A DNA stretch of 64,000 nucleotides from the NCBI GenBank assembly GCA_025331445.1, contig JAIWNE010000074.1:1-64000 (forward strand), written 5' to 3'. Below, one piece after another: positions 48,008 to 57,808 of this stretch. Made by a program: the position numbers and the translations under genes. How positions within the stretch are numbered: the first letter of the stretch is position 1; every line of letters starts with the position of its first letter. Source of the stretch: Blakeslea trispora (Eukaryota; Mucoromycota; Mucoromycetes; Mucorales; Choanephoraceae). The notes below the pieces were generated by a model. It was not told the origin of the DNA, did no database searches, and worked only from the letters and a program-made list of their open reading frames with translations.

Positions 48008-48259
48008 CATGGTGGCGCTTACAGAAAAACCATGAAGCCTGAAGCCGAATAAGTTAAGGACGAGACCGAAAAGGACCCCAACGGTAAGATCTTAGCAAAG
48101 AAAGTATGCCAAATCAGCTGAGGTGTCGAATCTTGAACGCGAAACACCCCATTAGCTAACGAAAAGAGCACCAGGGTTCACAAGTCTGGCAGAAAGGAAT
48201 GCCCTTTGCGTGTCTACGCCAGTAAGATACGTGATGTTGAAAATGCTTGGGAGGTTTGA
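48008..48259 (+). pseudogene. C-terminal half of a FAR1-like DNA-binding domain, broken
   Basis: One continuous plus-strand frame of 84 codons with three internal stops. It reads HGGAYRKTMKPEAE, stop, VKDETEKDPNGKILAKK ... ANEKSTRVHKSGRKECPLRV, YASKIRDVENAWEV. The K-x-G-R-K-x-C-P-x-R-V-Y-A-S-K part is typical of the zinc-binding FAR1-like region found next to MULE-type transposases. The first half of such a domain lies downstream on the opposite strand (48298-48534). Confidence 0.5.
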
Positions 48260-48297
48260 CAAGTCAGCTATCGTCTGATGTATCACCAAACATTTTA

Positions 48298-48534
48298 ATC
48301 AGTAAAGCGAAACGAAATATGCAAAGTGATAAAGCGATCTTTGGCGCTCTTACCAGTAGTGATGGGACAGTTAAACTGCTTGCCAATCTCTTGAGCCTTT
48401 TCCCTGAGCTCTTGCATGCTCTGAAATTTGGCAACTACAAAAAACGCCTTGCTCAACTCCTTATCCAAGTTGTGAGAAGACTGATTGAAGTCAGATTCAT
48501 TGTCTTCAATAGGGACTTTTTCATCAGAAGGCAA
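48298..48534 (-). pseudogene. N-terminal half of a FAR1-like domain, inverted
   Basis: Minus-strand frame of 79 codons containing FQSMQELREKAQEIGKQFNC and PITTGKSAKDRFITLHIS, the usual opening of a FAR1-like domain. It then runs out into unrelated residues exactly where the segment beginning HGGAYRK would be expected; that segment is at 48008 on the other strand. So an inversion or fold-back separated the halves. Confidence 0.5.
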
Positions 48535-48932
48535 GTACTCTTTGACATCTTGATTGTCTCATTCAAAAGCTTCGTTAGCTTGTCTAACTTGAGAGTTAAC
48601 AGCGGTGAGTTAAGAGCTGTTAAAGGTAGCTTGAGAGTTCGTTTTATAAAAAAAGATAGAAAGAGGAGTTTATTCTTGCATAAAGAAAAGCTTAATGACG
48701 CGTTCTTTTTCGGGCTTCAAATTGTTTTAACTTTTATTGGCTAAGTTTTAGCTACGTCATTGAAGGGCCAAAATGTTAGCGCGGGGAACTTTTTTTTCTA
48801 TAAGAAAAAACAATGCTCTTCGCTATTTTAAATTTCTGAGCAATCAGATATCAGTTTTAAAGCAGTTTAAGTTTCCACCATTTCATTTTTTCCAAAACGC
48901 CAATTTCAATAGGTTTCTTTATATCAAATATT
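48535..48932. other. Boundary of repeat island and GMF promoter
   Basis: AT-rich DNA without a gene; the right half presumably holds the promoter of the GMF gene. No TATA box at a convincing distance. Confidence 0.4.
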
Positions 48933-49652
48933 ATGACTTCTACTTGTGAAATAGACCCTCAGCTTGTTGAAAAGATCAATCAATTTCGTTTCTCTAAATA
49001 CAAAAGTGGAAATGCTGCATTTGTCTGTATGTCCTTGAATAACACGTTTCATTCGTCGAGTTTTATTTATTTTCGCTTTTAAATAGTACAAATTGATCGA
49101 AAGACTCTCAAGATAGTAGAAGAGGAAGTATATGAAAATACACCTATTGAAGAATTAGTAGAAGGTAAACCGAGTGAATTCATGATAGCTCGATATAACA
49201 ATACTGACAAGTTTCAAACGATATAAAGAATTACCTGAGAATACACCTCGTTTTGTGATTTTAAGTTATGAAGTAAGAAGTGCATGATGTCATTTTCCAA
49301 GATGCTTATCTTCTTTATTGTTTTTGAAAAGTTGAAATATAGTGATGGAAGAGTGAATTTCCCCTTGTTATTTATCTATTGGACTCCTTCTACTGCTAAA
49401 GCAGAAGTCAACATGCTTGTAAAGTCCTCCCCTTTTTTTTTTCTATCATCAACTTGTTCATACTCATTGTTTTTCTTTCTGTTTAGTATGCAAGTGCAAA
49501 AACCTATCTTCAAGAGAAAATTGGCGTGAATCGAGTAAGTTCAGATTTAGAATAATTTATTGTTGTCAATCTCATGCTGGATGATTAGGGATTTGATATA
49601 CGTGATCCAGAGACATTTACAGATGAATTCTTGCAGAAACAATTGTTGTAAA
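48933..49652 (+). CDS. GMF: Glia maturation factor (GMF), ADF/cofilin family
   Basis: Six exons (48933-49026, 49087-49164, 49229-49272, 49332-49418, 49487-49534, 49590-49652) encode 137 residues, close to GMF proteins (about 140). ADF-H blocks appear in order: EIDPQLVEKINQFRFSKYKS, QIDRKTLKIVEEE, ELPENTPRFVILSYE, LKYSDGRVNFPLLFIYW, TAKAEVNMLYASAKTYLQ, and the end RDPETFTDEFLQKQLL. Known role: binds Arp2/3, debranching actin filaments and inhibiting nucleation; fission yeast Gmf1 and budding yeast Aim7 are members. All introns are short (about 50-70 bp). Its stop lies 86 bp from the SAD1/USP39 stop on the other strand. Confidence 0.9.
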
Positions 49653-49738
49653 AAATCCTTATTGATCTTTTGTCTTTTTTCTCTCCCAAATCTATCATAA
49701 AAATAAGTATTTTTTCTTTTTTTTTTTAGTCTAATGCC

Positions 49739-51437
49739 CTAGATTCTTACCTGGATATAACTTTCAGACAAAAAGATCATTTGAGGCATGATTTCTTCTA
49801 CAATCAAATCTTGAATTTGATACCATTGTCCTGTACCACGATGACGCACATGCACCTTATAAGAACCAGATTCAGGTTTACCCTCATGACAAATGTTGGC
49901 TACTAAATCATAATACGCACCCAATGTCTCTACATTAGGATCACTTGTGACTAGTAATAAGAGATAAGTTCATGCTTAATTCGATCTAGAAGAGTAATTC
50001 CCTTACAATGAGACATGTCAATATTCTTGATGGGGAAATTGACAATGGTAGGATTCTTTTCACTTGACCAATTGTTTTTGCTGAATCGCTTGATATGAAA
50101 AATCAAAAACTGAGGTAGACGAACAATGCTGTATTTTCTCATCTGATTGCCTACTTCTTGTACCTTGACACCATTGAATTTCGATAGAATGGTAGTCAAA
50201 GGTACTTGGGGAATAATGTCCTTTTCCTTTTCGTCCTGATATAATGGTGCTGGTGGTAAATCAAGTGCTAGAAACAAAAATGGTGTCTGTGTTGTATTGG
50301 TAGGCTTTGTGCTACTAAAGTTCAAGAGAGCAGCATCAGAGCCAGTACCATTTGGTGTAAATTCTTGTGACTCAATCTTGACTTCGCCCTGTAATTGTCT
50401 ATAAATGATACCTTATATTCTCATATTTAATATATATATATATCTCTCTGTAATTGTATGTTGTACATGACTTACTGCTATTCTTTTTTCGATTACCACC
50501 TAAATCTTTATGTAATGTATTCAGAAACCAAGAGAGAAAATCAATTGCATTGCTCTGTTCTGTCAGCTTGAACTTTTTCTGACTAGCATTGGAGATCTCT
50601 TGTAATAGTTCATGAGGACTAACTTGCCCTTTAAATGCCTTTGGATTCCACATCTTTCTAACAAGTGCACCGAATCGACACACTAATACCGACAAGTGAT
50701 TAGCACCACTTGTTTCTTTTTGTAAGGTAGTCTTCTAGTACCTAACTGAGAAGCGCCCTTCTTTTCAAAATCTTCTACTATAAAATAATCTCGAATGGCA
50801 GGCATATGAGCCAATGCCTGAATAACCACATTCACATAATCGTTTGCCTTGATGTTATTTAGACCCACAAAACCAGGTAAATAGTGTTTGTTGTTGAGAT
50901 CATAAGACATGACTAACTTATTATCCAATGTATGTACTTGTTGTTTTGTAAGGATAGGATTCAACACATACTACCAGAAGATTTGGCTCAGTTGGGGAAT
51001 ACACGATCACTTTTTTTCTTTTGTTACCTTAATATCATTGAGTGAAGGATTATCCACTTCATAACCATCAGGTAAAACATACACCTTAAGAGAATATACA
51101 GTTCAATATCAATAGGTCAAGTTGTGTATTATGTTACCTTTAATGTACGTAAATTGATAAAGACATGATGATCCTTATCCATACTATGGAAATAGGCATG
51201 GGATGATTTACCACGTCCTTGATAATATTTGCCGCAAGTCAAACAAGCATAGACGTTGATTTGAGAAAGTGAAATGGAGCATACTTTCTCGAAGTCAAAA
51301 TCTAACATGTGTCTATCGATAGTGTCCAAATAAAGATCAGTGGAGTCATTGTTGTTGTTTGTTGACTTGAGAGAAGCTTTCTCTTCGTTCTCTAATTCGG
51401 GTGTACTATAACGAGCTTTCTTCTGTACTGGTTCCAT
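49739..51437 (-). CDS. SAD1: U4/U6.U5 tri-snRNP factor SAD1/USP39
   Basis: Exons 51437-51138, 51084-51028, 50970-50742, 50682-50476, 50411-50007 and 49950 to about 49751 give 466 residues. A zinc-finger UBP domain comes first (CSISLSQINVYACLTCGKYY ... GRGKSSHAYFHS). A USP-type domain follows: GLNNIKANDYVNVVIQALAH, VCRFGALVRKMWNP, FLSWFLNTLHKDLGG, FLFLALDLPPAPLY, HIKRFSKNNW, GTGQWYQIQDL and ILPQM-like EIMPQMIFLSESYIQ. The catalytic Cys box reads N-D-Y, so it is an inactive USP, as known for USP39. Exon 5 is placed at AAG|GTATC because only that acceptor keeps the conserved S-I-I-x-x-x-L-Q-G-E-V-K-I. The C-terminus is uncertain: read-through gives VRI-stop at 49739, while splicing to 49691 gives IWERKR, more like human IWKRR, and runs antisense into GMF. 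Confidence 0.9.
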
Positions 51438-51884
51438 AAGATCGCGTTATTTAGAAAAAAAAAAAGTTGTCAATTCGGCTTTGAACAACCAAAGTTGAAC
51501 AAAAAAAAATTAAGCGGGGAATCATGCTTGAGTTCTCTACAGGTTTAATTCTTGTATGCTTATAGTTTGACAATGATCTGAATCTGCCTTCATATTTGGT
51601 TCAAACTAGCCTCTGAATCAGTCAGTATTTTATCTGTTCTTGCACATTTAATCAAAGAAATCAACCTCAAAAACATCATTTTAAAGGCTTTGGATTCACA
51701 CATGTTTTATCATAGCGCACCTATTTATCTTTCCCTCCTTCCCCTCCTTTTTATTCATTTAGAGTTGTTGAAATATCCAGCAGGCTTGCTTTGGGAAAAT
51801 GCATCTATTTAATCGCTAAGGCTTAAAAGATCCTATGAAAGAAGGTCAAAAAAGAATCGTTTGAAATGAACTATTTTCTTTTTC
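51438..51884. other. Divergent promoter region
   Basis: The 447-bp gap between SAD1 (minus) and the small single-exon gene at 51885 (plus). AT-rich, with a pyrimidine-rich stretch near 51728-51755; no clear TATA box. Confidence 0.4.
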
Positions 51885-52349
51885 ATGCCTTATAACGATA
51901 AACATACATTACTGATTGACTGCCTAAAAACCCCTTACGGTTGGTGCGATATGAAGACTCTGCAAGACGATATAAAACAATTGGAGGGCTGTCTATTCTA
52001 TAGTCCTCTTCATAGAAAAGTCATGCGCAAGATTGTACAGGATATGTGTCGTGGTTCTTCTCAACTAGGCTTGGAGCCATTTTTTGATTTGCATGATCGA
52101 TTCCCTGCTTGCCTCCCTTATGTTCACTTATATGCACCTAAATACGTAAAGGCTATCCTAGGCATGCATATGGCTTTGGATATAGAAAATGAACATGAAG
52201 AAAACAATCTACCTGAAGATTTAGCAGCCAACAAGACTGCCTTTTATCACCATTTGACCAAGTTGAAAAAGGGTCTGGCAAAAGCAAAACATGTCTATGA
52301 TCGAGCATTATTTGAAGAGAAGTTTAATTTGACTTGGCATGATGACTAA
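51885..52349 (+). CDS. Small single-exon protein, unknown family (paralogue A)
   Basis: A single exon of 154 codons, beginning MPYNDKHTLLIDCLKTPYGW and ending LFEEKFNLTWHDD. I recognise no domain. Composition is soluble and helix-rich with no signal peptide or membrane segment. It is clearly related to the protein at 54656-55126 on the opposite strand: similar length, an aligned start (Y-N-[D/N]-K), the block F-x-x-x-x-R-F-P-x-x-x-x-x-V-x-[L/I]-x-A-P-[K/E]-Y, and the end L-T-[K/R]-L-K ... V-Y-[D/E]-R ... F-E-E-x-F-N-L-x-W. The two genes flank the RRM gene symmetrically. Function unknown. Confidence 0.75.
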   Translation: MPYNDKHTLLIDCLKTPYGWCDMKTLQDDIKQLEGCLFYSPLHRKVMRKIVQDMCRGSSQLGLEPFFDLHDRFPACLPYVHLYAPKYVKAILGMHMALDIENEHEENNLPEDLAANKTAFYHHLTKLKKGLAKAKHVYDRALFEEKFNLTWHDD

Positions 52350-52414
52350 AGACAATAAAGAGAGAGAGAGAAAAAAGGAGTTGCGTTTATTATGTATAAA
52401 AGAATGATTGAGAA

Positions 52415-54183
52415 CTAATAAGGACGATAATGAGATTGGTTTCTAGAGAAATGAGAGGCATGGACAGGACCACCATCGTTATCTCTTGAATATCTTGAGT
52501 TATCTTGTTGATGGTATCGATGACCTCCACTACCACTACCTCCACCACCTCCACCACTACCACTTCCTCCTCCTCCTCCACTACGATGAGGACGCATAGA
52601 GTATCCATCATAACCATTGCCTCCTGATGATCCACCTCCACCATTATTGTTATTGTTGTTATTGTTCATATGGTTATTGCCGCCATAATAAGCAGCGGCA
52701 GCAGCAGCAGCTGCTGCTGCCATCTGAGGATACATACCATAACGCATGGTATTTGCTTGGTATCGACTGTTGGGTCTGTAATTTGTGTTCATGGGAGTAC
52801 GGTTTTGTTTTCCTTTAGGCATAGCTCGCTTTACCTCAATCTATCCATACCACTATTAGAGCAATCTTTTGTTATTTTTCATTTCTTTTTTCTTTACCGT
52901 CTTATCCTTGATAGATAGATGTGTATGTCTTAGGGCCTCTTCTACACCTTGGCTACTTTCAAATGTAATGAATCCAAAACCACGAGGTCTACCTGTATCC
53001 CGTTCCAACATCAGAGTGGCATCCAACACAGTACCAAATTGAGTGAAAAACTGACGGAATTCTTCTTCATTGACTTCAGGGGAAATGCCACCTACAAAAA
53101 TCTTTTCCGTCTTGTCTTGTTCTTCTCGAGGAATAGCTCGTTTAGGGTCAATCTAACAGAAAAAAAACATTAGAAAACGCTTACTTGTTTAACCGAGCAA
53201 GACTTACTCTTTTACCATCGAGGTGATGATGATCTTGACTGACGATCTTATCTACATCTGCATTTTCCTTCATCGTCAAGAAACCAAACCCTCTTGAGCG
53301 TTGAGTGAGAGGATCCCGCATCACAGTGCATTCAACCACTTGACCAAACTGAGAAAAGTAATCACGCAAGCTTTCTAATGAGACACCAAAAAAACAAAAA
53401 AGAAATCAAAGGTAGGTTTTTTTTGGAGAAAAGTGTGGAGTAGAAAGAGGTTGGGAAGGGAGGAAACATACAGAAATGAAAAATGGTTTATTTGATTTTT
53501 CTTTTAGTTTTTTTTTTTTGTGTTTTCTGCTAAAAAAAAACTACTTGCTTTCACTCTTATAGCTTACTAAGACTAAAAGACTCTCCCCACCCATTCTCTC
53601 TCTCTAAAAAATAAATAAACTCTTACCATCTGTTGTTTCCCAATTCAAACCACCAATAAACATTTTTCTACATATAAGAAATACAATATAAATATACGTA
53701 TATAGAGGGAAAGGAGGAAGGGGGGGTTCTCTGCTCTAAACTCCCTATTTACCCTTCATCTGTATTGGCTGCGCTAGCAACAATTGGCTTATCATTTGAA
53801 CGATCTACTGTGTCTGATTTTTGATTTAGTTGTGGAGAGGGCGCACGTTGCTTATTATAGTTATTATAAGGTTGAGACATGGTATTGTATTGTCTCATCA
53901 TATGCTGTACTTGATACGGGTTCATCATCTGTTGTTGTAGGCTCATTTGGTAGGCAGCCATATATTGTTGGTATGGAATATTTTGAAAACCCCACATACC
54001 CATATTACCTTCATTGTTCATGGGTTGTTGTTGTTCGCGTTGATCTTCGTGTGCTTCTTCCTCTTGTTCTTCATCTTTTGGTTCGGCAGGTTCTTTGTCA
54101 TACAAATCGTTCTGATGAAATCCATCTTCAGTTTCTGCTGTGTCGTAAGCATTGTAAAGATCATCATCAAAGTCATCCGACAT
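52415..54183 (-). CDS. Two-RRM hnRNP-like RNA-binding protein (Hrp1/DAZAP1/Musashi type)
   Basis: Five exons (54183-53753, 53667-53627, 53374-53208, 53152-52898, 52840-52415) encode 439 residues. The N-terminal 143 residues are acidic then Gln/Met/Tyr-rich ([20 protein letters not shown]), a low-complexity region. RRM1 has RNP2 MFIGGL and RNP1 [11 protein letters not shown]2 has RNP2 IFVGGI and RNP1 RGFGFITF; the linker [19 protein letters not shown] is typical of Hrp1/Musashi/DAZAP1. The C-terminus has poly-Ala (10), Asn, Gly/Ser and Tyr/Arg-rich tracts. Family roles: 3'-end processing, export or translational control of mRNA. The low-complexity arms suggest condensate behaviour (inference). 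The first ATG (MSDDFDDD) after the leader at 54183 is chosen. Confidence 0.88.
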
Positions 54184-54655
54184 GGTTTTGTTTATGTATG
54201 TGTGTGTGTATATATAAGAGCGAGAAAGAGAAAAAAAAAGTATAGAAAAAAAAGTTTCTCTTAAAAAAAAAGTGAATGGGACACACATATTTTAAAGCTA
54301 TCTGTCAACTCAGTCTAACCTACAAAATACTAGAGGGTTGCGTATTTTTCTATAGTTGCATAAAATAGTAAACATAGGCCATTTGTATTTACTACCCCTA
54401 CTCGAAATAACAATAATCGCAGGAAAAGTTTGTTGCCTAGCAACATATAAAATCCAAACCGGATGTACACTTTTTGACCGTAGACCTTGACTAGAACGAA
54501 TGACAACTTCTCCCCCTCTTTTCCTTTTTTCATAATCAGTTAGGTAGAAACTATTCATTTTACCAGGCTAAACGAACAAGCAAATGTAATTGGCTCTTTT
54601 TTTTGTGTATTTGTATATCAATGTTGATGGTCTCATTTATTTGATTCAAGCATGA
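54184..54655. other. Intergenic region between RRM gene and small paralogue B
   Basis: About 470 bp; contains the RRM gene leader (pyrimidine-rich on its strand) and 3' sequence of the small gene. The open frame at 54310-54558 (minus) looks like chance. Confidence 0.4.
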
Positions 54656-55126
54656 TTATCGCCATCGCAAGTTGAAAGTCTCTTCAAATGTATTTCGTTC
54701 ATACACTTTCACATTGGATGCCACTAAAATCTTGAGCCTTGTTAATTGTCTGTTAAATTCTAGCGTCTCATCAGAGCCATTCAGCTTCAAGTGAATTATG
54801 TTCATATGATTTGAAGGTACGGGAGTACTAGGCATTGAGTCATTTTGAGATAGCAATCGTTTGAGTTCATGAAGTACTTCGATGTACTCTGGGGCGCCGA
54901 TATAGACCCAAGATTGCTGCCTTGGAAAACGGTTTCCCGAGTTGAAGGGTTCGTATCGATAGCCTGTATCGATTTGGTCAAACATCTCTTTGAGCTTTTC
55001 TCTTTCAGAAGGTATAAAGTAATCCAGTTTGCTCATGGCTTGGATGATGTCCTTTAGCTCTGGTGTCTTGTACCAACAATAACGTTTTTTCATATTGTCA
55101 ATTAAGGCTTTATTGTTATAACCCAT
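54656..55126 (-). CDS. Small single-exon protein, unknown family (paralogue B)
   Basis: A single exon of 156 codons starting MGYNNKALIDNMKKRYCWYK and ending TFEETFNLRWR. It is the diverged partner of the protein at 51885-52349, sharing the start, the central RFP/VYIGAPEYIEVL block and the FEE-FNL-W end, with a longer loop around residues 100-115 (SMPSTPVPSNHMN). No signal peptide, membrane segment or known motif. Both copies lack introns in a region where nearly all genes have them, which suggests an origin by retroposition or an intron-free ancestor (inference). Confidence 0.75.
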   Translation of the reverse strand: MGYNNKALIDNMKKRYCWYKTPELKDIIQAMSKLDYFIPSEREKLKEMFDQIDTGYRYEPFNSGNRFPRQQSWVYIGAPEYIEVLHELKRLLSQNDSMPSTPVPSNHMNIIHLKLNGSDETLEFNRQLTRLKILVASNVKVYERNTFEETFNLRWR

Positions 55127-55579
55127 TCTTTGTCTTTGGATAACAATAAAAACAGAGAGAGAGAAATAGATAAAGAAAGTGAGGGAGAGAGGATAATGTG
55201 TTTTAAGCTAATTTTAGTTGAAACATATGTATAATAAGATTAGGTAATGATAAACAAACAAATAGAAATCTTTAAATCTTCAATTAATCAAGTCATATTC
55301 TCTTTAGTTAGCACAGCATTCATACTGTCAATAAACACGTGTGTATATCAAGTCTTTTATTTATCTTTGTTTTTTTTTAAGAGATGAGTATTCTTTTTTT
55401 TTCGCACTCTTGTACTACTTTGACTCATTTTCTTTCCTGTGATATACATGTATATACAAAATGATGAGAGAAAATCAAGTCCAAAGTGAAAGAAGGGAAC
55501 AGAAGCGGATGACGCTTACATGGACATGGTCTAAAGAATAGAGAAGTCACATCTATCTTTCTTTCTCTCTTGAATTCTC
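55127..55579. other. Intergenic region without recognised gene
   Basis: About 450 bp of AT-rich DNA between small paralogue B (start side) and the EIPR1 stop. A T-rich stretch at 55371-55402; nothing else recognised. Confidence 0.4.
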
Positions 55580-56950
55580 TTAGAGACCCAATATTTTGAA
55601 CTTTTCTTGTTGAGGTACTTGATTGATGACAATACGACCAGCGTAAGATACAGAAGCAAATGTCCATACATCTGCCGAACTCCAGGCCACTTGATAGACA
55701 CTATCTTCATGTTGATCGAATGTACAAACAAGACCATCCGATGGTTTGCTCCTATAGTTATCTTATATAAGCTAGATTCGCCCTCAATCAAAAAATGTCA
55801 TACTTACATGGGTTCATCCTCCTCCTCATCATCATAGGTGGCGGAAGAGACAGAGACAACATTATGCAGGTTCACCAAGGTATCCGAACTAGATGTCAGC
55901 AGCAATTGATCTTGTGATGGATTAAAAGCTACAGACCAAATCCAATGAGAATGACCTTCGAGTGCCATCAATGGCTGATTTAATTGACGCACATCCCACA
56001 GATGAGTCATAGCATCATCGCCACCTGTGGCTACATGATAAGGACGATTGGGATTCACATCCACTGCACGTACTGTACTTTCATGTGCCTTTGAGAGACA
56101 CATACTTGATTTGCCTGAACGCAAGTCCCATCCTAACAGAGCTTGACCACCTACTGCAAATATCTCTTGTTGATGTGGGTTCCAGACAGCATCTTTTAGT
56201 TGGCTTAAGCAGTTGATAGACGATGAAAGCCACGGAGAAGCATCCAATGTCATTTCATGCTGATATATAGCCATCTTAGTCTAATTTTCTCTCTCTCTCT
56301 CTTCTATACAAACCTGATAAGTTGCTTCAGTCAATTTTCCCAATTGAATTCGATGATTTTCCATAGCTATTGTCTGATCTTTGAATTGAATACCCCAAAG
56401 TATTCTAAAGAAACAATAAATGAATCCGGTTCGACCAAGCATAATCCTTTTAGCTTACTTTTGAATACCAGTGAAATTCAAGGTACAGATCGATGTCAGA
56501 CTAAAGGGTTGGTCCGTGCTTGGTTTTATCTCGGTTGGCTTTTGCCAGAGGGTTGCTCTTTTCTCTAGGGGATTACCTGAAACTGATACTGTATCAATTG
56601 CTGTTATTGTCTTCTTGTATGAGTTCTTTACCTGGACTATGACAAGTGAAAAACATATCGGGATTCATAGGACAAGAAGCAATATTCCATACTTCTTCTG
56701 GATGACTAAACTGAGTTGATGTGATCACCATGTCATCCTCATCGTATTCTAGCAGACAAACAATATTGTCTTTGACACCCACTGATCCTGTCAAGAACTG
56801 GCTTTGCTCTGTATTGTGCGCGACGCTGGTTAAGCATCTTGCCTGAACATGGGTTAGTTCATCTCTTTTTTTTTTCGGGAAAGTCTGGCTTTATTTTTTT
56901 TTTCTTTTTACCTGGTGTCCTAAACCGAATACACTAGAGTTCTCTGTCAT
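55580..56950 (-). CDS. EIPR1: EARP-interacting protein homologue (EIPR1/TSSC1, WD40)
   Basis: Six exons (56950-56912, 56842-56632, 56576-56459, 56404-56314, 56280-55808, 55751-55580) encode 367 residues; human EIPR1 has 387. The start [20 protein letters not shown], with the GLE/GLGHQARCL motif, is typical of the family. WD repeats include [38 protein letters not shown] and [11 protein letters not shown]. An acidic stretch (DDEEEDEP) is followed by the [16 protein letters not shown] block and the end [20 protein letters not shown]. Known role: interacts with EARP/GARP tethering complexes in endosome recycling and dense-core vesicle traffic. It shares this trafficking theme with its neighbour VPS16. 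Confidence 0.9.
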
Positions 56951-57400
56951 GTAAAATATATATTTATATAATGGAAGATGTACTTTTTCTCTTTTTTCAG
57001 GGCATAGATATGCAAGCTGTGCTTAAAAAAATCAAAAGCTTTGGCGATAAATTCTCTTTTAATACAAAGAGAGGGGAAAAAACATGATTTTTTCTATTGC
57101 TAAATTAAGCTGTCTTCTTACTGAGAGGATCTTCCTACCAATTGTATCACTCTAACTAAGTTGAAGCTTTACATCAAGATCTTTTGTACTAAGGGCTATT
57201 TCATATTCAAAAAGAGAATAGCTCCCTTTCATGTAAAAACAACTTTGTTTACTATCATGTCTATCAAAAGAAGCTCACCTTAACTTATTTTGGATAATTT
57301 TTTTTTTTTTTTTTTACTTTTATGTTGTAAGCTTCAAGGTGTTAGCCTGGTTCCAAGAGGACCGACATAAAAAAAATACATACACTACTTTCTTTCTGTA
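56951..57400. other. EIPR1 upstream region
   Basis: AT-rich promoter region with several T-runs (for example about 57300-57315). No TATA box at a clear distance; no gene. Confidence 0.4.
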
Positions 57401-57574
57401 CAATAGTCGCTTTGTTTAAGAGTGCTCATATTCTTGAGGAGTGCACACTTAGACTGAGCATATTCTTAAATTGAATGGGCATTTCAGCGCTTGAGGCGAT
57501 AAAAGTCAAAGGATTGCTACTCTTATATTGAGAATACTCTTATATCGAAGAACTCTTAAATCGAGCAACTACTG
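57401..57574. mobile_element. 174-bp pogo/Fot1-type MITE
   Basis: Ends CAATAGTCGCTTTGTTTAAG (left) and, complemented, CAGTAGTTGCTCGATTTAAG (right) match at about 18 of 23 positions and are flanked by TA on both sides (57399-57400, 57575-57576). The right end holds three copies, spaced 16-17 bp, of an ACTCTTATATTGA-like unit, a pattern typical of pogo-family terminal repeats. No coding capacity. Confidence 0.6.
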
Positions 57575-57808
57575 TATATACATATTTCAGGTACAAGGTT
57601 CATTATAACAGAGCAAGTTTAAGTCGGCATAAAATCTATTTCTCTGTCAACAACTCGAATCTCCTCTTTAAATTCAAATAACACTTGTTGTTTTGGATTA
57701 TAATATTAAAAAAAAAAAGAGCATTTACACAGGTAAAAAAGATAACTAGATCAATGTGTATCTGTAACTTTACTTAGTATACAGCTTTTTTCTTTATTAT
57801 TCTGCTAT

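Noticed and set aside
48247..48744. 165-codon plus-strand frame over the FAR1-like fragment
   Set aside because: It is antisense to the recognisable FAR1-like N-terminal piece and has no motifs of its own.
53784..54245. 153-codon plus-strand frame antisense to RRM gene exon 1
   Set aside because: It is a shadow of the Gln/Asn/Asp-rich exon; the minus strand has a good start and splices to the RRM.
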